64,000 bases of DNA, taken from Drosophila persimilis. Its lineage: Eukaryota; Arthropoda; Insecta; Diptera; Drosophilidae. Shown one piece after another: positions 58,127 through 64,000 of the stretch (its first letter is position 1; the number at the start of each line of letters is the position of its first letter). The DNA lies in NCBI RefSeq assembly GCF_003286085.1, contig NW_020825331.1, positions 1 to 64,000 of the forward strand, given 5' to 3'. The position numbers and the translations under genes are program-made. The notes beneath the pieces were generated by a model that did not search any database, was not told where the DNA came from, and worked only from the letters and a program-made list of their open reading frames with translations.

Positions 58127-61088
58127 CTAAACACTCAATCAATTGCGGACGGGGCCGATGGGGAACAACACGAAAAAACTTTATACGACAACTAAGTGGG
58201 GGCGGAAATGTCCAAAATGGCGTGGGTTACAAAAGTTTTATGGCTACTGACAGTTTTGCGGTTACCTGTTGACGGCTGCGGGGGCACAAGGCACAAGGCA
58301 CAAGGCAGAAGGGTAGGAGGGTGGTAGGAAAGTCTGCGGTGTGTGCGGGTCATCCATTGTGGGGCTATATATTGGAAAAGTTCGCTTTATAAAGGGCACT
58401 TTGGTGGGTAGATAGCGTATGGAATTTATGAGAGAAGAGGTTTCAGTTTCCTGGATTTATATATGGACGATGGTTACGACATAAGTCGGGCAAAAATCCA
58501 TATAGTATCAGCACAGTGCCACATCTCTTGGGTAGCTTCCAAATGAAGGGTATCTCAGAGTCGAAGTGCCAGCTATACGGTTCTTATTTGTTTTTTTCTT
58601 TCTAGTGCCTGCCCACTTGAATGTTTGTTGCAAATCAAATGGCAACTAAACGAGAAATGACCAAAGTCTTTGGCAAGTGCAGCCAGAGTGGGTTCTGTAG
58701 GCGGCTGTAGGTGTGTGTTCGTAGCAGCCTTCTTCGTGGTCCATCCTTCTGCCAGCTTGCTGCTTCGTGCTTCCTGCCTTTTCCGCCATATCCTTTTCGT
58801 CCCCTGTGGATTTCTCTGTTCTGCTCCAACCATTATGGTTCTTGTGCTTTTCCCTCAGACGTTTCATATTCTTGCAATGCAATTTCTGGTTTTTGGTCTG
58901 GGGTTTTCTTTTTTCTTGGAGGTCTTTGACTCTGGCGCCACAACAGTTTTGTGGCCACATTGATGTCGCCCACGAAATGGAAAAGTTTTGGCTAGCCCCC
59001 CCCACCCAGACCACGCTCCTCCCATGCGGCTGTCGTGCTATCAGCATTTAGCAGCTTTAAAAACTTTTCAGCTCGATGCATATTAATATTAAGCATACGC
59101 AATGGGGTACATACGACTTGTTCGTAGTTCACAAGCTTAGACCGAGATGGAAATGGAGATAGTGGCAAAAGAGTGGCTAAAAGTGTGCTAAAATAGGTAA
59201 TCTGCAATCAAGTCGATTTCACTTATGATTACATGCTGAAGTAGGTCAAAGTGCCGACAACTTTTCGGTTTGCACAACTTTCCCTCGAAATTTTCAATCT
59301 CATTTGATATTATTATCCCTCCCTCGCTCTGTTGCCTTGCCACTCCCCTGTGAGTCCGCCCTGCGACCCTCGTTTGCCATGTAGCTTGATTTGAACTTGA
59401 AAATATGTGAAATATGAAACCGAAAACTATTTGCCAAGTCCCAGTTCCCTTTTCAGCAGATTCTGATTGTCCTTGCGCTGTGGCTGCGCTTTCGATGTGC
59501 GTGTTAGTGTGCTTGTGAGGCTCCATGGGGTGTGGCACACTTCTGCTACGTGATTAGGCCCAACAGGGAGTGGAGGCGCACAGCAGGGGCTGGCTGCCTC
59601 CAGCTGAGTGCCTTCTCACCTCAGTTCCGTGGGCCTCGTGCTCTCAACTTGTCAACGCACATAAATTTTCCAGCACGCTAGAAGAGCGACCATTGCGGAC
59701 GAGGGCGGTAGGGGAGAGGGCTGGGCAGCGAGGCCAGCTAGTGTGTGGAGAAGTAGGGGACACACACACTCACACAGAGAGCAGCTGTAAAAACACAAGT
59801 CAAAAGTCGGCCAGGGGCGTCCTTCTCTTGGCAACCCCGGGAACAATGCGTATCCTGCCCCCAACTGCTGGTCTCCAGCCTCCCCCCCTCCCTCTTAAAG
59901 CCACACTCTTCAGTATCGGTCGGTACCTCTCAGGCTCATCTGTCTTTTCGGTTCAGTGTTGCCCCCAGCACAGTGGTTAACAAAAATAAAAATATTACAG
60001 AAAAAACCTTTTTTAGCATTCGCAAATGAAATTTGTATTATTCGTTTTCTATTGGATATATATGGTCAACTGATTTGATCTTTTGATTGTACTTTCCTTA
60101 GAGCCATTCAAGTTTTTCCCACAATTACTTGGTATTCGATCGATCACTCGAATGGCAGCCAATTCGATCCTTCAATTTCAGATCCTTTATATGGTGTCTG
60201 GTGGAATCCCTCAATCGAGGAGTACAGGGGTCGCATTAAATTCTTTCAGGCACTATGTATCATGGGCTTAAGGGACCTTTGATTCAGAATAAAGAACCAT
60301 TCAGAAGAATCTTTATGAATAATAGACATATTTTTTTTGTTTTGTTCAAAATAATCGATATATTTAGAGATGTTCCAATACATTGCAGGGGTATTGTAAC
60401 TATCTTTTCCTACGTCTGCATAACAAATATTATATTATATATAGAAAAAATGATTCCATTTAGAGGCTTTCACAGTACCTACCTACATATATTTCTAATG
60501 ATTCAATATTGTATTCTGCAAAGGGTTCTAAAAGTGTTCAAAAAGTAATCTGAAATAAATTCAGAGAAAAATGTACAGCAGAATAGCAATGTATTTTTAG
60601 CCACTGTGCCGTGTGGAAGTAGGGAGAGGGGAAGAAGGGAAGAGGGGGTGGAGGCATTGTTGGGCTGTGTGTTTGTTTTCAATTTCAATTTTACAATAAC
60701 CGAAGCGAGGTAAGCCGAGACGAGGACCAGAAACGAGCCGCGTTCGCAGACTAGGCCAGCTCTATGGATGTATGTGTATATACTATATACATAAGTATAC
60801 ATTTATATATATATATATATGTAGTACATGTACAGATTATATATGTAATGAATAACGGCACAATTTCACACTTCCTTTCATTGGAAAATTACAGGAGAAC
60901 AAGCATTCAGAGCCACATCCACCTTCAACCTTTCGCCTTTCGCCTTTCGCCTGCCACCTTCAACCATCATCGACATCCGACAACGTTTGGCTTTCTTTTG
61001 TTTTTGGGGTTCGGCTGAAAGCTTTTTAATAAGCCACGAAAGGCGGCGGCAGCCAAACGCCATCCATCCATACATACACATTCGTACA

Positions 61089-61098
<10 letters not shown>

Positions 61099-61124
<26 letters not shown>
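61099..61124. repeat. (GT)13 microsatellite
   Basis: Perfect GT run preceded by an AT run. Confidence 0.9.
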
Positions 61125-61127
<3 letters not shown>

Positions 61128-61516
61128 TTACATCTTTATACTCGTATGTACTCGTATTTTTGTGTATTTTTTTTATAGATCAATTGGATTTGTGGTTTTA
61201 TTTGCTGTTGCCTTCTTTGGCCGTATCTTATTTCCGACTTTTCTTGGCTTGCGCATTTAATGTTTAATTTTTTTTCCCCTTGTTTCCACTTCCGACTCCC
61301 CGAGTGGGGGGCCCTGAGTGTCGATGTGTGGGTCACAGGACACGTTATCATTATGGCCTTGCAATGACCAACAGCTATGGCCGGCCACAAAAAACCATTC
61401 CGCTCGGATCGAAAAACTTCAGTGAGATAACACGGAGCGAGAGGCGCATGAAACCAATGACCCATTTGTGTCATCAATAAAAAGAACCAAACGAATCGGA
61501 GGCTGGTGGGAATACT

Positions 61517-61535
61517 CCCCCCCCCCCCCCCCCCC
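61517..61535. repeat. 19-base C run
   Basis: Uninterrupted C19, the longest homopolymer of this type in the window. Confidence 0.9.
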
Positions 61536-62145
61536 ACACCATACGAAGAGTTTCCGAAACGTTTATTTACTTTGATTTTTGTTTGTTTGTTTGTTAAAGT
61601 TGAGCAACTACAGGAACGAAAAAACACAAGCGATTGGGTCACATTTCCCTTTAAAAGGGAAAAAGTAAGAAAATTCTGTAGACGACATTTTGAATGATTC
61701 ATCAATGAAGCCCTTCCCTTGCCTCTGAGTTCAAAATTGATGGTAGGCAGACCAGATGCATTGCCACAAGACGATGATTCCTCTTCGTCTGCCATAAAAA
61801 AAGAACTATGAGTAGATGTACATAGGGGGGGGGGAAATGGCCTTGAACATATTTATCTATTTACCATAAACAGCCGTGAAAAGAGAACGAAACTTAAATA
61901 ATATATGAATGAAAATTGTATTCGAGAAGAGAGTGGAAATAACTAGGGAAGGGGGGAGGGGGAATGATTGAAAAGAAAATCTGCATGGGGGAAAAAGGGG
62001 GAAATGGAAAATGCGAATTTCAAAGAGATTCCGCGAGCTTTGACCAGGCAAATCAGAAGGCAAATAATTTCCGTTTCTCGAATGCGACACAAGTAGGACA
62101 CAAATGTCCAGGCACAGACCCCAGGACCCCCAGGTCCTAGAGCAG

Positions 62146-62160
62146 CCCCCCCCCCCCCCC
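62146..62160. repeat. 15-base C run
   Basis: Uninterrupted C15. Confidence 0.9.
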
Positions 62161-63045
62161 TGGACAGACCGGACGGCATGGGACAGAACAGTTTCCGTTT
62201 TCCGTTTCCTGTGCAAATAGATGTGAGCTAGTAGGCGGGGAAAAGGGGAGAAAGGATTGCAAAACAAGGAGGAAGAACACAAACCAGCGACCGAAGATCT
62301 AAGCACCCTTGCAGGACCCTGTTGTCCCGATCTTGAGAAAACTCTTTAGAATTTCAATTAGACATTTGAGCGCTCGGCTTAATGGACTATCATGAGCTAA
62401 GCCTTGTTATTATTGAGTGATAGAGCCAAGCCACTTGCCAGCAATGGAATAACCTCTGAAAGGGTATGCCCATACTCTCCCCTCCCCCCCCAACACACAC
62501 ACCCATGTCGTGGTGGCCTAAGTTGACATGATTTGAGCCGGGTTCGTTTACGGTACCGGTTCTTAGTCCGTCTCTGTGTGTGTGTGTGTGTCTGTGTCTG
62601 TGTCTGGGCGGGGGTACGGGTCTGATTCAGTTTCTGTTTCTTTGTGCTGTGCCGTAGGCCGCTTATTGGTCAGACATGGGGGAGCTTCATGCCGATAATG
62701 TTCCTTGTTCGAGTGTCTGTCTGCATATTTTCCATCTGTCCGTCCGTCCGCCCGTCCGCCCGTCCGTCTGTCTGTGTGCGGGTTAAGGCGATTTTTTGTT
62801 GTTCAAAGAACCCCGGCCATGACCGGTGCCAGGTCCTTTCCTCTATTCAATGACAGACGCCCTCTCTTTTGGGTAAACATTTAAAAGCGGGAAATCTGTT
62901 TTCGGTTATGTTTTATTTGAGATGCGATTGGATTGTGGGTTGGTAAGTCGCTTTCAATCTTCTCTGTGGCACGTCATGTGCAATGATGTGTGAGAAATCC
63001 ATGTAAAAGAGAATTGAACAGATATGTTCTGTATTTATGTATTTA

Positions 63046-63120
63046 TTAGGTGGTTTTTCAATGATCTAGATCGAAGATAACATGGGCTTATTAGCGACGT
63101 TTCTTCCTGGATCTGGATCT
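63046..63120 (-). CDS. Candidate terminal exon of a minus-strand gene (RS/KR-rich tail)
   Basis: On the minus strand GGTATTTTAG is followed by codons for RSRSRKKRR in one frame and then TAA (near 63090), and an AATAAA lies about 45 nt further on (near 63045). The order acceptor, basic Arg/Ser tail, stop and poly(A) signal is what the last exon of an RS-domain or ribosomal-type protein would look like. The preceding exon is not found within the window, so this may be chance. Confidence 0.3.
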
Positions 63121-64000
63121 AAAATACCATCAATTGGATTCAGAGACGATCATCAGAGACAATTATAAGTGAAAAACACTTCGTAGTGGCGGAGAGCGTC
63201 AGTCGCTAGGAAATATCAGAGCCAGAACGGCTATGGGGACCATCACCGATTGCATCAAGGCTCTTCAATAATCGCGAATGAATCAACGAAAATCCGACAT
63301 TATCAAAAAAAGATGCCCGCTGCCATCGTTAACAGTGGGGACTATCGAGCCATCTACCTATACTTCAGAGAAACGGAGTCCATGCCACACATTTCCAAAG
63401 TTTAGGGTATTCAATGCCTTGGTTTCGCCTTAGGATTTCCACCCACTTTTCTTTGGCATTCCTATCGTCGCTGGGGGGTTTTTTTTTATGGCATCGTAAA
63501 CAGCACATAACACTAAAGAGCCTGGGCGAGGGTGTGCCAGAAGAAGGAGAAGAGCAGGGCAAACTTGTCTTCCAGGAAGTGGGCGGGCGCACGGGATGGA
63601 ATGTTTGGGTCCTGTGTAGGCGCTTGTCTCGTGTGAATAATAAAATAGTTTCGAGTATCCATTTGCATATTTAAAAGCAGGAACTAAATGTTTACCTCCT
63701 CTTCCTGTCCGCCCAAGCGCCAACTCTTTACATATCCTCTCCCTGCTAATGGTTTTCCGCTAGCCCCATTCCGCAGCCTACCTCCTGCCGCCACTTCGCC
63801 TCCATCCTCCATTGCCAAGCATTTTTATTTAATTTTTCATGCGCTTTCATTAAATAATAATAACAAACGAACGTGAAAATGGTCAACGGCAAGACAGGAA
63901 CGACTCGTACTCGTGCTCGTGCTCGTGCTCGTAGCTGCAACAGCTGTTGTTACACTCGTAGCATCCACCTCCTGGGAGGACACAGCCACGCCCCACTGGT
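63121..64000. other. Right edge; intron or intergenic
   Basis: No domain-bearing frame. It ends in a GTGCTC-type hexamer tract (63907-63935). If the candidate terminal exon is real, this is its upstream intron. Confidence 0.35.

Larger units (their letters stand above)
58130..63020. other. Non-coding, repeat-rich
   Basis: Holds a TA/AT run (60802-60822), a GT run (61099-61124), a 19-base C run (61517-61535), a 15-base C run (62146-62160), GT/CT repeats (62572-62606) and GTCC tetramers (62731-62775). No supported exon. Confidence 0.5.

Noticed and set aside
59570-59980. 136-codon open frame on the plus strand
   Set aside because: No domain or splice support; interrupted low-complexity stretches such as a CA run.
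1-64000. tRNA, rRNA or microRNA genes
   Set aside because: No cloverleaf with A and B boxes and no long conserved hairpin was recognised by eye; a covariance-model scan would be decisive.

Overview
The window is nuclear DNA of a Drosophila-type fly. It has short GT-AG introns (55-80 bp) next to kilobase introns, very dense microsatellites (CA/GT, GA/TC, poly-C) and AT-rich intergenic DNA. Three genes are recognised from their spliced proteins: Parg (+ strand), Ilp7 (- strand) and the allatostatin-A receptor AstA-R1 (- strand). As far as I recall, all three are X-linked in D. melanogaster, so this is probably the homologous X segment. The proteins and GS-rich linkers differ enough from D. melanogaster that a more distant species (for example the obscura group) is plausible, but the species is not proven.

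Layout. 1-13208 has no convincing coding exon and is dominated by simple repeats; it is best explained as the first intron of an unidentified minus-strand gene whose noncoding 5' exon ends in a consensus donor at 13209/13208. 13560-14637 is a head-to-head promoter region with two diverged copies of a GGTATA/GTATTTT block and a DRE. 14638-16963 is Parg, with poly(A) signal at 17146. Ilp7 lies tail-to-tail with it (17954-19453, three exons). 19454-22535 is intergenic, with one orphan coding-like fragment on the minus strand. 22536-23058 is a two-exon gene for a small basic MST-HMG-box protein of the male chromatin (protamine-like) family. 23059-25871 is AT-rich.

AstA-R1 occupies 25872-48993 in eight coding exons that join in frame to a 400-residue seven-transmembrane receptor. 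Its introns are 12.0, 0.08, 0.6, 6.4, 1.8, 0.9 and 0.08 kb. Intron 5 carries a modular tandem array (27762-28722) in which one module contains an exact 14-bp local inversion. Upstream of AstA-R1 (49000-63000) I see no coding exon; near the right edge there is a weak candidate terminal exon on the minus strand ending in an RS/KR-rich tail at about 63090.

Function. Parg is a nuclear poly(ADP-ribose) turnover enzyme. Ilp7 and AstA-R1 are a secreted insulin/relaxin-like peptide and a neuropeptide GPCR. They are neighbours, but nothing in the sequence shows co-regulation. No new multi-gene system was found; the most unusual sequence-level signals are the AstA-R1 intron array with its template-switch scar, the repeat family in the Ilp7 intron, the duplicated promoter block at Parg, and two orphan coding-like fragments.
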